Shown here one piece after another: positions 8,601 through 17,467 of a stretch of 64,000 bases of DNA; the first letter of the stretch is position 1; every line of letters starts with the position of its first letter. The position numbers and the translations under genes are program-made. The notes beneath the pieces were generated by a model that searched no databases, was not told the origin of the DNA, and was given only the letters and a program-made list of their open reading frames with translations. Source of the DNA: Hyphomicrobiales bacterium (lineage in GTDB: Bacteria; Pseudomonadota; Alphaproteobacteria; Rhizobiales; Rhizobiaceae); contig UBNV01000013.1 in assembly GCA_900466945.1 (NCBI GenBank), positions 62,001-126,000 of the forward strand, read 5' to 3'.

Positions 8601-8885
8601 TCACGCCGCCTTGACGTGGAAGACGCAGCCGGGCGGGTTGGTCTGTTCGGCCTTCAGGCTCGGATTGTAGCGGAAGAGTGTCGAGCAATAGGAACAGACC
8701 TTTTCATTGTCATGCCCCATGTCGATGAAGATGTGCGGATGGTCGTAGGGCACGGAAGCGCCGGTGCACATGAATTCCTTCACGCCGACCTCGATCACGC
8801 GATGACCGCCGTCGTTCTGGAAATGGGGAATGGTGTGGCCGGCCATGTCTTGCTCCGAAAATGCTTTGCGAATTGGCGCGGACAT
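8601..8885 (-). CDS. CHCC zinc-finger domain protein
   Basis: This 94-residue protein carries the CHCC zinc-finger pattern: C40, His at 49/51, C64 and C67 (MCTG...YDHPH...KVCSYCSTLF). The fold is that of mitochondrial complex I accessory subunit NDUFS6, and the bacterial homologues are a conserved family of alphaproteobacteria. The ATG at 8885 has an excellent AAGGAGG ribosome site 6 nt before it. A second ATG at 8846 (81 residues) matches the length I recall for rhizobial relatives and is possible. It lies 28 bp downstream of the monooxygenase start on the same strand, so the two are probably co-transcribed. A complex I link is inference. Confidence 0.88.
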   Translation of the reverse strand: MSAPIRKAFSEQDMAGHTIPHFQNDGGHRVIEVGVKEFMCTGASVPYDHPHIFIDMGHDNEKVCSYCSTLFRYNPSLKAEQTNPPGCVFHVKAA

Positions 8886-9021
8886 TAGCGCCCTCCTTCG
8901 CAAATGTGTAGAGCCGGCAACCGGCAAAAGTCACAGAAAATCCGCCTGCGGCAATTGATGTCGGGGAGGTCTTGGCTATGGTTGCCCGCCCAGGCTTACC
9001 CCTGCTCATGAGGACTGATCG

Positions 9022-9807
9022 ATGAATCTCGACGCGCCGCCGTTTTCCAGCTTCCGCAACGAAGGCCTCGAACTTGCCTATTTCGATGACGGCGATCCGG
9101 CAGGCGACCCAGTTCTGCTCATCCATGGCTTCGCGTCCTCGGCCAATGTCAACTGGGTCTATCCCGGCTGGCTAAGGACCTTGGGCGACGCAGGCTACCG
9201 CGTGATCGCCATCGACAATCGCGGCCATGGCGCGAGTGCCAAGCCGCATGACCCGGAAGCCTATCACCCGACATCCATGGCCGGCGACGCGGCTGCCCTC
9301 CTGACCCATCTCGGCATCGCCGACGCCCATGTCATGGGCTACTCCATGGGTGCGCGCATATCCGCCTTTCTCGCCATCGAACATCCCGACCGCGTGCGCT
9401 CGCTGGTCTTTGGTGGACTGGGAATCGGCATGTGCGATGGCGTGGGCGACTGGGATCCGATTGCCGACGCGCTGCTTGCCCCGTCCCTTGATGACGTGAC
9501 CCACGAACGCGGTCGCATGTTCCGCGCCTTCGCCGACCAGACGAAGTCGGACCGGCTGGCCCTTGCCGCTTGCATCAGCACCTCTCGGGATCTGGTGCGT
9601 CGCGAGGATATCGCCCGGGTTGATATTCCGACATTGATCGGCGTGGGAACGAAGGACGACATTGCCGGCTCGCCGCATGAGCTGGGCGAGCTGATGCCGC
9701 GCGCGATCGCACTCGACATTCCCAACCGGGATCACATGCTCGCCGTCGGAGACCGCGTTTTCAAAAAGGCCGCGCTGGACTTCTATTCTGAGCTCAAGGT
9801 GAGTTGA
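9022..9807 (+). CDS. Alpha/beta hydrolase
   Basis: This 261-residue cytoplasmic hydrolase has the oxyanion motif LLIHGFASS (33-40), DNRGHGASAKP near residue 65, the nucleophile elbow GYSMGA with S108, an acid residue in GTKDD (about 212-216), and the catalytic His in NRDHMLAVGD. No lid-type insertion is obvious. The family covers esterases, lactonases and haloperoxidase-like enzymes, and the substrate is unknown. It converges on the enoyl-CoA hydratase-like gene, whose stop is 4 bp away. Confidence 0.85.
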   Translation: MNLDAPPFSSFRNEGLELAYFDDGDPAGDPVLLIHGFASSANVNWVYPGWLRTLGDAGYRVIAIDNRGHGASAKPHDPEAYHPTSMAGDAAALLTHLGIADAHVMGYSMGARISAFLAIEHPDRVRSLVFGGLGIGMCDGVGDWDPIADALLAPSLDDVTHERGRMFRAFADQTKSDRLALAACISTSRDLVRREDIARVDIPTLIGVGTKDDIAGSPHELGELMPRAIALDIPNRDHMLAVGDRVFKKAALDFYSELKVS

Positions 9808-9811
9808 CCCG

Positions 9812-10615
9812 TCAGCGCCCGGTGAAGAGAGGCCGTCTGCGTTCGGCAAAGGCGGCCCGGCCTTCACGATAATCCTCGCTTTCAAAGGTCGAGGCACCAA
9901 TGATCTCTGCCTCGCGCAGCAGATTGTCATCGGCCTGTTCGACGGCCCGCAAGGCAAGCTTCGAGGCCCGCAACGACAGAGGTGCATTGGCAGCGATCGT
10001 GTCCGCGAGGATCTGCGCGCGTTGATCCAGGTCTGCGGGACTGGCCAGTTCCGATAGAAAGCCGCAGGCGAGGAGCTCGGATGCCTTGAGCGCTCCGCCG
10101 GTGAAGAGCGCGCGCCGCGCCAGCTGGCTGCCTAGACCTCGTACGAAATCCTGCACGGCGTCAGCCGGATAGGCGAGGCCGAGCCTAGCGGCGGGCACAG
10201 CGAAGACGGCATCGGTAGAAGCGAGCCGCAGGTCGGCGGCCGCGGCCAGGCCGAAGCCGCCACCATAGCAGACGCCACGGACCGCCGCGATGACAGGGAC
10301 AGGCGCTTCGCGGATGACTGCGAAGGCGCGGCTGTTCGATGCTTCGTAGATCCGGGCCGTCGTGGCATCCTTCCGTAATTCGGTAAATTCCGAAATGTCT
10401 GCTCCGGCACTGAAGTCGGCATGGCCGCCGCCGGCCAACACGATGACGCGGGCGCCTGCATCGACATGCAGCCAGTGGATGGCATCGGGAATCGCGCGCC
10501 ACATGGCCGCGGTCACCGCATTTTTCCGCTGCGGATTGTCGAGCACCAGAAGCCCCGTTCCAGCCTCACAGAAAGCCTTGATGAAACCAGTGGCAAAGCT
10601 GTGCGATTGTTTCAT
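9812..10615 (-). CDS. Enoyl-CoA hydratase/isomerase family protein
   Basis: This 267-residue crotonase-fold protein shows the CoA-binding oxyanion segments AGGGHADFSAGADISEF (about 72-88) and VRGVCYGGGFGLAAAADLRLAS (about 113-134). The two Glu residues of classic hydratases (near residues 115 and 135 by analogy) are not clearly present: the second segment has C and G where Glu or Asp would help. Activity may therefore be an isomerase or another crotonase reaction. The ATG at 10615 is chosen because the upstream part of the frame (to 10696) runs into the cysE leader and lacks family similarity. It is divergent from cysE. Confidence 0.82.
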   Translation of the reverse strand: MKQSHSFATGFIKAFCEAGTGLLVLDNPQRKNAVTAAMWRAIPDAIHWLHVDAGARVIVLAGGGHADFSAGADISEFTELRKDATTARIYEASNSRAFAVIREAPVPVIAAVRGVCYGGGFGLAAAADLRLASTDAVFAVPAARLGLAYPADAVQDFVRGLGSQLARRALFTGGALKASELLACGFLSELASPADLDQRAQILADTIAANAPLSLRASKLALRAVEQADDNLLREAEIIGASTFESEDYREGRAAFAERRRPLFTGR

Positions 10616-10686
10616 GCGTGCCCCATTTGAGTTCGACCGGTGTTCGATTATATAATGCCATTCCAAGACGAACGAGGAGACCTGCA

Positions 10687-11511
10687 ATGGTCGCACACAA
10701 CGACGTCCTCAAGACCGAAACCGTCAAGTCCATGGACCCGATCTGGGACAGCCTGCGGCACGAAGCTCGCCTGGCGGCCGATCGTGATCCTATGTTGGCG
10801 GCCTTCTTCCATTCGACGGTCCTCAGCCACCGTTCGCTGGAAGATTGTGTGATCTACCGGATCTGCGAGCGCCTCGACCACTCTGACGTGCCGGCGATCG
10901 TGCTGCGTCAGGCCTTCGAGGCCATGATGACGGATTGGCCGGAATGGGGCGCGATCCTCAGGGTCGATATCCAAGCCGTCTACGACCGCGATCCGGCCTG
11001 CACTCGGTTTATGGAGCCAGTCCTCTATTTCAAGGGCTTCCATGCCATACAGACACATCGTCTGGCCCATTGGCTGTGGAAAAATGGACGCCGGGACTTC
11101 GCACTTTATCTGCAGAGCCGCTCGTCGAACATATTCCAGACCGACATCAACCCGGCCGCGCACATAGGCAAGGGCATCTTCCTCGATCATGCCACGGGGC
11201 TTGTTGTCGGCGAAACGGCCCGCATCGGTGACAATGTTTCTATCCTGCACGGTGTGACGCTCGGTGGCACTGGTAAGGAAGGCGCAGACCGCCATCCGAA
11301 GATCGGTGACGGCGTTCTGATCGGGGCAGGGGCCAAGGTGCTGGGCAATATCGAGGTCGGCAGCTGCTCGCGCATCGCAGCCGGTTCCGTGGTGCTGAAA
11401 CCCGTGCCGAGATGCACGACGGTCGCAGGTGTTCCGGCGCGGGTGGTCGGCGAGGCGGGATGCGCCGAGCCGAGCCGCTCGATGGACCAGATGATCGCCT
11501 CGGTCGACTGA
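10687..11511 (+). CDS. cysE: Serine O-acetyltransferase
   Basis: This 274-residue enzyme acetylates L-serine with acetyl-CoA, the first step of cysteine synthesis. The N-terminal helical SAT domain (DPIWDSLRHEARLAADRDPML...) is followed by a left-handed beta-helix of hexapeptide repeats. The latter contains IFLDHATGLVVGETA with the catalytic His and GVTLGGTGKEGADRHPKI with the acceptor-binding loop. The start at 10687 follows GAGGAG. The C-terminal tail ends SMDQMIASVD and lacks the final Ile expected when the tail binds cysteine synthase, so complex formation is uncertain. Distance to metC (about 3 kb) is modest, but they are not in one operon. Confidence 0.95.
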   Translation: MVAHNDVLKTETVKSMDPIWDSLRHEARLAADRDPMLAAFFHSTVLSHRSLEDCVIYRICERLDHSDVPAIVLRQAFEAMMTDWPEWGAILRVDIQAVYDRDPACTRFMEPVLYFKGFHAIQTHRLAHWLWKNGRRDFALYLQSRSSNIFQTDINPAAHIGKGIFLDHATGLVVGETARIGDNVSILHGVTLGGTGKEGADRHPKIGDGVLIGAGAKVLGNIEVGSCSRIAAGSVVLKPVPRCTTVAGVPARVVGEAGCAEPSRSMDQMIASVD

Positions 11512-11647
11512 GCTTGAAATGCGGTAACGGGAGATCTGCCCGGCTTGCCTGGGCAATCTTTCCTTTGCGCCTTTACATCGCAGGAAAGGCCGTGCGACAA
11601 GCGCGCAAATCGAAACACTCCCCGAAAACAGTCCATGGAGACACAGT

Positions 11648-11854
11648 GTGAAGCCGGAAGAACTGAAGAAGCTCGACGCCTATTTCAAGCGCACCTTCAA
11701 CCCGACGATGAGCGTCAAGGCTCGTCCGCGCAAGGACGATTCCGCTGAAGTCTACGTCGGTGACGAGTTTCTCGGCGTCGTCTTCAAGGACGATGAAGAC
11801 GGCGATCTCTCCTACAATTTCTCAATGGCGATCCTCGACGTCGATCTGACGTAA
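11648..11854 (+). CDS. DUF3126 family protein
   Basis: This 68-residue acidic protein begins KPEELKKLDAYFKRTFNPTM and ends with a strand-rich segment (AEVYVGDEFLGVVFKDDEDGDLSYNF), as in the DUF3126 family, which is common in alphaproteobacteria and uncharacterised. The start is GTG at 11648; no ATG fits. It lies 136 bp after cysE on the same strand and is closed by a terminator at 11907. No function is known to me. Confidence 0.85.
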   Translation: MKPEELKKLDAYFKRTFNPTMSVKARPRKDDSAEVYVGDEFLGVVFKDDEDGDLSYNFSMAILDVDLT

Positions 11855-11906
11855 CTCGTACTTGTCGCCGCAATCGGCGGCGAGATCTGGTGGAATGAGG
11901 ATAAAG

Positions 11907-11945
11907 CAGGGGGCTGTACCGAGGCGTACAGGCCCCTTTTTTCTT
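11907..11945 (+). terminator. Rho-independent terminator after DUF3126 gene
   Basis: A 12-bp stem with one mismatch (11907-11918 with 11925-11936) and the loop CGAGGC is followed directly by a run of seven T. It separates cysE/DUF3126 from the phasin gene. Confidence 0.8.
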
Positions 11946-11968
11946 GTCCGGCTCTCAATTGACGATTG

Positions 11969-12016
11969 TTGTGCGGTGCACAAATTGGCTTGACCATTTT
12001 TGTGCGACCGCTATGT
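11969..12016 (+). promoter_or_regulatory. Phasin promoter with adjacent palindromic operator
   Basis: CTTGAC (11989-11994) and CTATGT (12011-12016) are separated by 16 nt and match the alphaproteobacterial housekeeping promoter well. Directly upstream is the exact palindrome TTGTGC-GGT-GCACAA (11969-11983), and the half-site TTTGTGCG recurs between the -35 and -10. The placement suits a repressor of phasin transcription such as PhaR/AniA, though the regulator assignment is inference. Confidence 0.5.
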
Positions 12017-12056
12017 TCGAGGGATCTGATATGCCGAACTCAAGGAGGATGCTCGC

Positions 12057-12404
12057 ATGTTGAACATTGATGACGCCAACAAGAAGGGTAAGGAAGCCAT
12101 GGAGGCCATGTTGAAGAATTATTCTGAAGTCACCAAGGGCTTCCAGGCGATCGCCACTGAAGCGAGCGATTATTCCAAGAAGTCGTTCCAGGACATGGCG
12201 TCCTACATGGAAGCGCTGACCTCGGTGAAGAGCGTCGAGGCGGCTTTCGAGCTGCAGACCTCTTTCCTGAAGTCTTCCTACGAGAGCTTCGTCGCAGAAG
12301 CTACGAAGATGGGCGAAATGTATGCGGACCTCGCCAAAATTGCTTACAAGCCCTACGAGGGTGTTGTTGGCAAGGCCATGGCGCCGATGTCTGCTGCTGC
12401 CTGA
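12057..12404 (+). CDS. Phasin family protein
   Basis: This 115-residue, largely helical amphipathic protein matches the phasin_2 type: MLNIDDANKKGKEAMEAMLKNYSEVTKGFQAIATEASDYSKKSFQ, then an SVEAAFELQTSFLKSSYESFVAEATKMGEMYADLAK segment and an Ala-rich tail. Phasins coat polyhydroxyalkanoate granules; short relatives in rhizobia may also be general membrane-associated proteins. It has its own promoter, a palindromic operator candidate and a terminator, so it is probably monocistronic. The ATG at 12057 follows AAGGAGGATGCTCGC. Confidence 0.88.
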   Translation: MLNIDDANKKGKEAMEAMLKNYSEVTKGFQAIATEASDYSKKSFQDMASYMEALTSVKSVEAAFELQTSFLKSSYESFVAEATKMGEMYADLAKIAYKPYEGVVGKAMAPMSAAA

Positions 12405-12427
12405 TCGAAGCTTGCGCGTACCTATCG

Positions 12428-12462
12428 AGACCGGCCGTGCCCCGCATGGCCGGTCTTGTCAT
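12428..12462 (+). terminator. Probable terminator after phasin gene
   Basis: The 9-bp stem AGACCGGCC (12428-12436) pairs with 12448-12456, followed by TTGTCATTT. The T-tract is imperfect, so efficiency is uncertain. Confidence 0.5.
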
Positions 12463-12645
12463 TTGTGGCTGCTGGTATAACCTAATTTTTCAATTTTCTC
12501 GCATTTCCGGGCTTCGTGACAAATTGTCGTCATGGCAGTCCGGGGGGCTTAAAATCACCGCATAATGAACTACCTTACTGTGCTGAGTGTTCGTCCGCAC
12601 CGATGTGTAATGGCAAACCGGCCGGACAACGGAGAATGAACTGAA

Positions 12646-12993
12646 ATGACTGCCAAGCCGGTCTTCATGCAAAGCCAGGGTGACGGGGACAACGCCAATC
12701 GCGGCACCTCGGTGATCACCCGCACCAAGCCGAAGACGAAGAAGCCCGATCTGTATCGCGTCCTGCTTCTGAACGACGACTACACCCCGATGGAATTCGT
12801 GATCCATATCTTGGAGCGCTTCTTCCAGAAGGACAGGGAAGCTGCCACCCGCATCATGCTGCATGTTCACAATCATGGAGTGGGCGAATGTGGTGTCTTC
12901 ACCTACGAAGTCGCCGAAACCAAAGTCTCACAGGTGATGGATTTCGCAAGGCAACATGAACATCCGCTTCAATGCGTCATGGAAAAGAAGTGA
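12646..12993 (+). CDS. clpS: ATP-dependent Clp protease adaptor ClpS
   Basis: This 115-residue adaptor recognises N-degron substrates and delivers them to ClpAP. The core is typical: [25 protein letters not shown] (about 36-60), then the [24 protein letters not shown] segment and the EHPLQC tail. The flexible N-terminus (residues 1-34) is also normal. It sits 9 bp before clpA in the classical clpS-clpA operon. GGAGAATGAACTGAA precedes the ATG. Confidence 0.97.
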   Translation: MTAKPVFMQSQGDGDNANRGTSVITRTKPKTKKPDLYRVLLLNDDYTPMEFVIHILERFFQKDREAATRIMLHVHNHGVGECGVFTYEVAETKVSQVMDFARQHEHPLQCVMEKK

Positions 12994-13002
12994 GGATCAG
13001 AC

Positions 13003-15483
13003 GTGCCAACATTTTCACCCAGCCTCGAAAAAGCGCTGCATCAGGCCCTGACCTACGCCAACGAGCGTCACCACGAATACGCGACGCTTGAGCACCTGCT
13101 GCTCGCTCTGATCGACGACGCCGATGCCGCCGCCGTGATGGGGGCCTGCAACGTCAACCTCGATTCCCTGCGCAAGACGGTGTCCGACTTCGTCGACAAC
13201 GATCTCGCCAATCTGATCACGGGCTACGACGAGGATTCGAAGCCCACATCGAGTTTCCAGCGTGTCATCCAGCGCGCCGTGATCCATGTCCAGTCTTCTG
13301 GTCGCGAGGAAGTGACCGGTGCCAACGTGCTCGTCGCGATCTTCGCAGAGCGCGAGAGCAATGCCGCCTATTTCCTGCAGGAGCAGGAAATGACCCGTTA
13401 TGACGCGGTCAACTACATCTCGCATGGGATCGGCAAGCGGCCGGGCGCTTCGCAGGTTCGCAATCCGCGTGGTGCGGAGGAAGGCGAACCTGAAGCCAAG
13501 CAGGGCGGCAGGGAGCCTGACGAAGGTGCAGCAAAGGGCAAGCAGGAGGCCTTGAAGGCTTACTGCGTCAACTTGAACGAAAAGGCCAAGACCGGTCGGA
13601 TCGATCCGCTGATCGGCCGCCACAGCGAGGTCAACCGCACGATCCAGGTCCTGTGCCGCCGCTCCAAGAACAACCCGCTTTATGTCGGTGATCCCGGCGT
13701 CGGCAAGACGGCGATTGCCGAAGGCCTCGCCAAGCGCATCGTCGAGGGCAAGGTGCCCGAAGCGCTCGCCGACGCGACCATCTTCTCGCTGGACATGGGC
13801 ACACTGCTTGCTGGCACGCGCTATCGCGGCGACTTCGAAGAGCGCCTGAAGCAGGTGGTCAAGGAACTCGAAGACTATCCGGGGGCCGTACTCTTCATCG
13901 ACGAAATTCATACGGTGATCGGCGCGGGTGCGACGTCCGGCGGCGCCATGGATGCGTCCAACCTCCTGAAGCCGGCGCTCTCTTCGGGGGCGATCCGGTG
14001 CATCGGCTCGACCACCTACAAAGAGTACCGCCAGTTCTTCGAAAAGGACCGCGCGCTCGTTCGCCGTTTCCAGAAGATCGACGTCAATGAACCGTCGATC
14101 GATGATGCCATCGAGATCATGAAGGGCCTCAAGCCTTATTTCGAGGACTATCACAAGCTGCGTTACACCAACGAGGCGATCAAGTCGGCCGTGGAGCTGT
14201 CGGCCCGCTATATCTCCGACCGCAAACTGCCCGACAAGGCAATCGACGTGATCGACGAGACCGGTGCGGCCCAGATGCTTCTGCCGGCGTCCAAGCGCCG
14301 CAAGCTGATCACCGAGAAGGAGATCGAGGTCACCATCGCGACGATGGCCCGGATTCCGCCCAAGACCGTGTCCAAGGATGACGAGATGGTTCTCGCCAAC
14401 CTGGAGAAGGAACTGCGCTCGGTCGTTTACGGCCAGGACAAGGCGATCGAAGCCCTCTCGACCGCCATCAAGCTGGCGCGTGCGGGTCTGCGTGAACCGA
14501 ACAAGCCGATCGGCTCCTACGTCTTCTCCGGTCCGACCGGCGTCGGCAAGACGGAAGTGGCGAAGCAGCTCGCGGCGTCACTCGGCGTCGAACTGCTGCG
14601 CTTCGACATGTCGGAATACATGGAGCGGCACACAGTATCGCGTCTGCTCGGTGCACCTCCCGGCTATGTCGGCTTCGATCAGGGCGGCCTCCTGACCGAC
14701 GGTGTCGACCAGCATCCGCATTCGGTCGTGCTGCTCGATGAAATCGAGAAGGCGCATCCGGATATCTACAACATCCTGCTGCAGGTCATGGACCATGGCC
14801 AGCTGACGGACCACAACGGCAAGAAGATCGACTTCCGCAACGTCATCCTGATCATGACGACGAATGCGGGCGCGTCGGAAATGGCGAAGTCGGCGATCGG
14901 CTTCGGGTCTTCGAAGCGCACCGGCGAAGACGAAGAAGCGTTGAACCGCCTCTTCACGCCGGAATTCCGCAACCGTCTCGATGCGACGATCCCGTTTGCG
15001 CCACTGCCGACGGAAGTTATTCATCAGGTGGTGCAGAAGTTCGTCATGCAGCTGGAGGCCCAGCTGTCCGAACGCAACGTCACCTTCGACCTGTCGGAGC
15101 CTGCGATCGCCTGGCTGGCGAAGAATGGCTACGACGAGAAGATGGGCGCCCGTCCCTTGGGTCGGGTGATCCAGGAGCACATAAAGAAGCCGCTCGCCAA
15201 CGAGATCCTGTTCGGCAAGCTTAAGAAGGGTGGTGTCGTCAAGGTCGGGACCAAGACCGACGAGGCTGGCGACGAGGTGCTCGATCTGGAAGCGATTTCC
15301 GAAGTGGCACCCGTCAAGCCAAAGCCTGAAGCCGAGGTGGCCTCGGCCAAGCCCGCTAAGGCGAAGCGCAAGCCGGCCTCCAAGGCTTCGGTCATCGAGG
15401 ATGACGGCGACGTCGCCGTGATCGACGAGGCGCCGAAGCCCGCCAAACGGTCGGCCGTGCCTAAGGTGCCGAAGAAGAAGTAA
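13003..15483 (+). CDS. clpA: ATP-dependent Clp protease ATP-binding subunit ClpA
   Basis: This 826-residue AAA+ unfoldase works with ClpP. It has an N-terminal Clp_N domain (about 1-145), an acidic linker rich in Glu/Lys (about 150-185), and a first AAA domain with Walker A GDPGVGKT (229-236) and VLFIDEIHT. The second AAA domain has GPTGVGKT (about 511-518) and [12 protein letters not shown], followed by the D2-small domain. An unusual low-complexity Ala/Lys/Pro tail covers the last 60-70 residues ([17 protein letters not shown]...), compared with the shorter end of E. coli ClpA. It lacks the middle domain of ClpB, which separates it from the chaperone. The start is GTG at 13003. Confidence 0.97.
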   Translation: MPTFSPSLEKALHQALTYANERHHEYATLEHLLLALIDDADAAAVMGACNVNLDSLRKTVSDFVDNDLANLITGYDEDSKPTSSFQRVIQRAVIHVQSSGREEVTGANVLVAIFAERESNAAYFLQEQEMTRYDAVNYISHGIGKRPGASQVRNPRGAEEGEPEAKQGGREPDEGAAKGKQEALKAYCVNLNEKAKTGRIDPLIGRHSEVNRTIQVLCRRSKNNPLYVGDPGVGKTAIAEGLAKRIVEGKVPEALADATIFSLDMGTLLAGTRYRGDFEERLKQVVKELEDYPGAVLFIDEIHTVIGAGATSGGAMDASNLLKPALSSGAIRCIGSTTYKEYRQFFEKDRALVRRFQKIDVNEPSIDDAIEIMKGLKPYFEDYHKLRYTNEAIKSAVELSARYISDRKLPDKAIDVIDETGAAQMLLPASKRRKLITEKEIEVTIATMARIPPKTVSKDDEMVLANLEKELRSVVYGQDKAIEALSTAIKLARAGLREPNKPIGSYVFSGPTGVGKTEVAKQLAASLGVELLRFDMSEYMERHTVSRLLGAPPGYVGFDQGGLLTDGVDQHPHSVVLLDEIEKAHPDIYNILLQVMDHGQLTDHNGKKIDFRNVILIMTTNAGASEMAKSAIGFGSSKRTGEDEEALNRLFTPEFRNRLDATIPFAPLPTEVIHQVVQKFVMQLEAQLSERNVTFDLSEPAIAWLAKNGYDEKMGARPLGRVIQEHIKKPLANEILFGKLKKGGVVKVGTKTDEAGDEVLDLEAISEVAPVKPKPEAEVASAKPAKAKRKPASKASVIEDDGDVAVIDEAPKPAKRSAVPKVPKKK

Positions 15484-15505
15484 GCGCCGCTGTCCATGAA
15501 AAACC

Positions 15506-15537
15506 GTGCCGGGCGCAAAGCCCGGCACTTTCTTTTT
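15506..15537 (+). terminator. Rho-independent terminator after clpA
   Basis: A perfect 9-bp stem, GTGCCGGGC (15506-15514) with 15520-15528, has a 5-nt loop and is followed by TTTCTTTTT. It lies between clpA and azlC. Confidence 0.85.
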
Positions 15538-15555
15538 GCCGATCCGGAATTTCAG

Positions 15556-16335
15556 ATGTCTTCGGCTTCCTCCGATATTTCACAAACGCGGTGGTTTTTC
15601 ACCGGCATGCGCGGCCTCTTCAGTCTGCCGGCAATTATCCTGATGATTTCCTTCGTCGGCTTTTCCGCCTTCGCTCTTCAGTCCGGTGTCACCCGCGCCG
15701 AGGCCATGTTCATGACGGCCACCGTCTGGGCTCTGCCGGCCAAGATGATCCTGATCGGCACGATGACGAGCGGGGCGAACCTGCTGGCGATCTTTCTCGC
15801 CGTTTCCCTGTCGTCCATCCGGATGATGCCGATGGTGGCCTCGCTTGTGCCGGAAATGCGGACCGAGCGCACGCCGACATGGCTGTTGCTCCTCCTGTCC
15901 CATTTCATCGCCATCACCGCCTGGGTCTTTGCCATGGGGAGCTTCAAGACCGTGCCGCGTGAGGCACGCGTTGCATATTTCGCGGGTTTCGGCATTACGC
16001 TCGTGACGGTCAACACAATCCTCGTCGGCATCTGCTACGGGCTGGTGGCGAGTTTTCCGCCTGTCGTCGCAGGCCTGCTCTTCTTCCTGACGCCGGTCTA
16101 TTTCATCGCTTCGATCTGGGCGACTGGACGGCAGTCCGTTGTGAAGGTTGCCTTCGTCGTCGGCGTCGTCTCCGGGCCGCTCCTGGCCATCGTCGTGCCG
16201 GGCTTTGATATCCTGATCGCCGGTCTCGGGGGCGGCACCCTGGCCTATCTGTTCGATCGCTTTGTCATCCGTGGCGGCAAGGCATCGGCGGCTGTACACC
16301 CCTCGGCAGACGAGCCGGTTGAGGAGTTAGTCTGA
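15556..16335 (+). CDS. azlC: AzlC family permease (branched-chain amino acid exporter subunit)
   Basis: This 259-residue membrane protein has several hydrophobic segments and the AzlC signatures FSAFALQSGVTRAEAMFMTATVWALPAK and LLAIFLAVSLSSIRMMPMVASLVPEM. AzlC pairs with AzlD to form an exporter of branched-chain amino acids or analogues such as azaleucine. The ATG at 15556 is preferred because an earlier in-frame ATG (15496) lies inside the clpA terminator. The next gene starts on the last base of its stop codon. Confidence 0.9.
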   Translation: MSSASSDISQTRWFFTGMRGLFSLPAIILMISFVGFSAFALQSGVTRAEAMFMTATVWALPAKMILIGTMTSGANLLAIFLAVSLSSIRMMPMVASLVPEMRTERTPTWLLLLLSHFIAITAWVFAMGSFKTVPREARVAYFAGFGITLVTVNTILVGICYGLVASFPPVVAGLLFFLTPVYFIASIWATGRQSVVKVAFVVGVVSGPLLAIVVPGFDILIAGLGGGTLAYLFDRFVIRGGKASAAVHPSADEPVEELV

Positions 16336-16664
16336 TGGCGGACTACTGGCCCTACGTGGTGATCATTGTCGCCGGCTGGCTCGCGACCGACATGTGGCGC
16401 TGGCTGGGCGTGATTGCCGGGAACCGACTTCAGGAGGGCTCCGAGGCGCTGAACTGGGTGAGGGCGGTTGCGACGGCCCTCGTCATGGCCGTAACCGCAA
16501 AACTGGTCGTTTTCCCCTCGGGAATGCTGGAAGCCTCCCCGCTTTGGCTCCGGCTGGCAGCGGCCGGCCTGGGCTTCGCGGCCTTCCTGCTCAGCGGCCA
16601 GCGGGTCATCGTCGGGGTCGTCGTTCCCTTGGCAATCCTGGGCGCAGGCCTGGTCTGGCTCTGA
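16335..16664 (+). CDS. azlD: AzlD family protein (branched-chain amino acid exporter subunit)
   Basis: This 109-residue hydrophobic protein has about three to four membrane segments. Its length and composition are typical of AzlD, and it overlaps the azlC stop by one base (TGATG), indicating translational coupling. The motif NWVRAVATALVMAVTAKLVVFPSG fits the family. The role is to complete the AzlCD export channel; the substrate here is inferred from the family. Confidence 0.88.
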   Translation: MADYWPYVVIIVAGWLATDMWRWLGVIAGNRLQEGSEALNWVRAVATALVMAVTAKLVVFPSGMLEASPLWLRLAAAGLGFAAFLLSGQRVIVGVVVPLAILGAGLVWL

Positions 16665-16674
16665 GATGACGGTC

Positions 16675-16694
16675 GATCACACACACGTGTGATC
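16675..16694. repeat. Palindrome upstream of small membrane protein gene
   Basis: The 8-bp inverted repeat GATCACAC-ACAC-GTGTGATC lies 10 bp after azlD and about 60 bp before the small gene at 16756. It could be an operator or a short hairpin; there is no T-run on either side. Confidence 0.4.
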
Positions 16695-16755
16695 GCTGGA
16701 ATTGCCACATTTCACCTCCCAGATCGTAGTTCTCGATCAACAGGAGGAAAGCGAA

Positions 16756-16944
16756 ATGTCAAAGGTCGTACGCTTCCGAACGCTGAAACATGGTGATCCG
16801 CCGCGGTTCAAGGTTCTGCCGGAGGACCTGCGCAAACGGTCTTCTCGTAGCCGTTCAGCAAGTTCGACCGGCTCGTTTCCGATCATGGATCTCGCCCTGG
16901 TCGCGATTGCCGCATTGGCGGTTGTCGGTGGCTTCGTCGGCTGA
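16756..16944 (+). CDS. Small membrane protein of unknown function
   Basis: This 62-residue protein has a basic N-terminal half (KVVRFRTLKHGDPPRFKVLPEDLRKRSSR) followed by one hydrophobic segment at the C-terminus (MDLALVAIAALAVVGGFVG, residues 44-62). This suggests a tail-anchored inner-membrane protein with its basic part in the cytoplasm. The ATG at 16756 has a strong AGGAGGAAAGCGAA ribosome site, which decides this start over the longer frame from 16702. I do not recognise a family. It is separated from azlD by a palindrome and is probably its own unit. Confidence 0.7.
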   Translation: MSKVVRFRTLKHGDPPRFKVLPEDLRKRSSRSRSASSTGSFPIMDLALVAIAALAVVGGFVG

Positions 16945-16977
16945 CCTTGATCGGTGGGCCGAAATGGTGGCGCTCGT

Positions 16978-17397
16978 TCAGAGCGCCGCCTTGATCTTCT
17001 CGGCCTGGGCTTTCAGCATCTCGACTTCGGCCATGCCGCCTGCATGAGGCTTCAACGGCACGCCGTCATGCCTCGGAATTACATGGAAATGCAGGTGGAA
17101 AACGGTTTGGCCTGCGGCCGGTTCGTTGAACTGCGCGACGAAGACGCCGTCGGCCTCGAAGGCCTCTTTCGCTGCATTGGCCAGTTTCTGGACCACCGGC
17201 ATCAGCTTTGCGAGCACCGCCGGATCGGCATCGAGCAGATTGCGGGACCCCTGCTTTGGGATCACCAAAAGGTGGCCGGGCGCTTGTGGCATGACGTCCA
17301 TGAAGGCGAGCGCATCTTCGTCCTCGTAGAGCTTTACTGACGGAATGTCGCCGGCCAGGATCTTGGCGAAGATGTTATCAGGATCATAGGCGGTCAT
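16978..17397 (-). CDS. HIT family protein (Hint-like nucleotide hydrolase)
   Basis: This 139-residue histidine-triad protein ends its core with HLHFHVIPRH (101-110), the HxHxHxx active-site motif, and begins NIFAKILAGDIPSVKLYEDEDALAFMDVMPQAPGHLLVIPK, typical of the Hint branch. Such enzymes hydrolyse nucleoside phosphoramidates and related AMP conjugates. The open frame extends upstream to 17718, but the ATG at 17397 marks the family start and the rest is antisense to the next gene. It lies downstream of the FemAB-like gene on the same strand, 70 bp away. Confidence 0.93.
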   Translation of the reverse strand: MTAYDPDNIFAKILAGDIPSVKLYEDEDALAFMDVMPQAPGHLLVIPKQGSRNLLDADPAVLAKLMPVVQKLANAAKEAFEADGVFVAQFNEPAAGQTVFHLHFHVIPRHDGVPLKPHAGGMAEVEMLKAQAEKIKAAL

Positions 17398-17467
17398 GGT
17401 CGTCTCCTCGATTGTCTGGCCACTTAACGGTAAGCGGTGGCGCGCTTCAAGTCTGCGGGCCAGGCGC

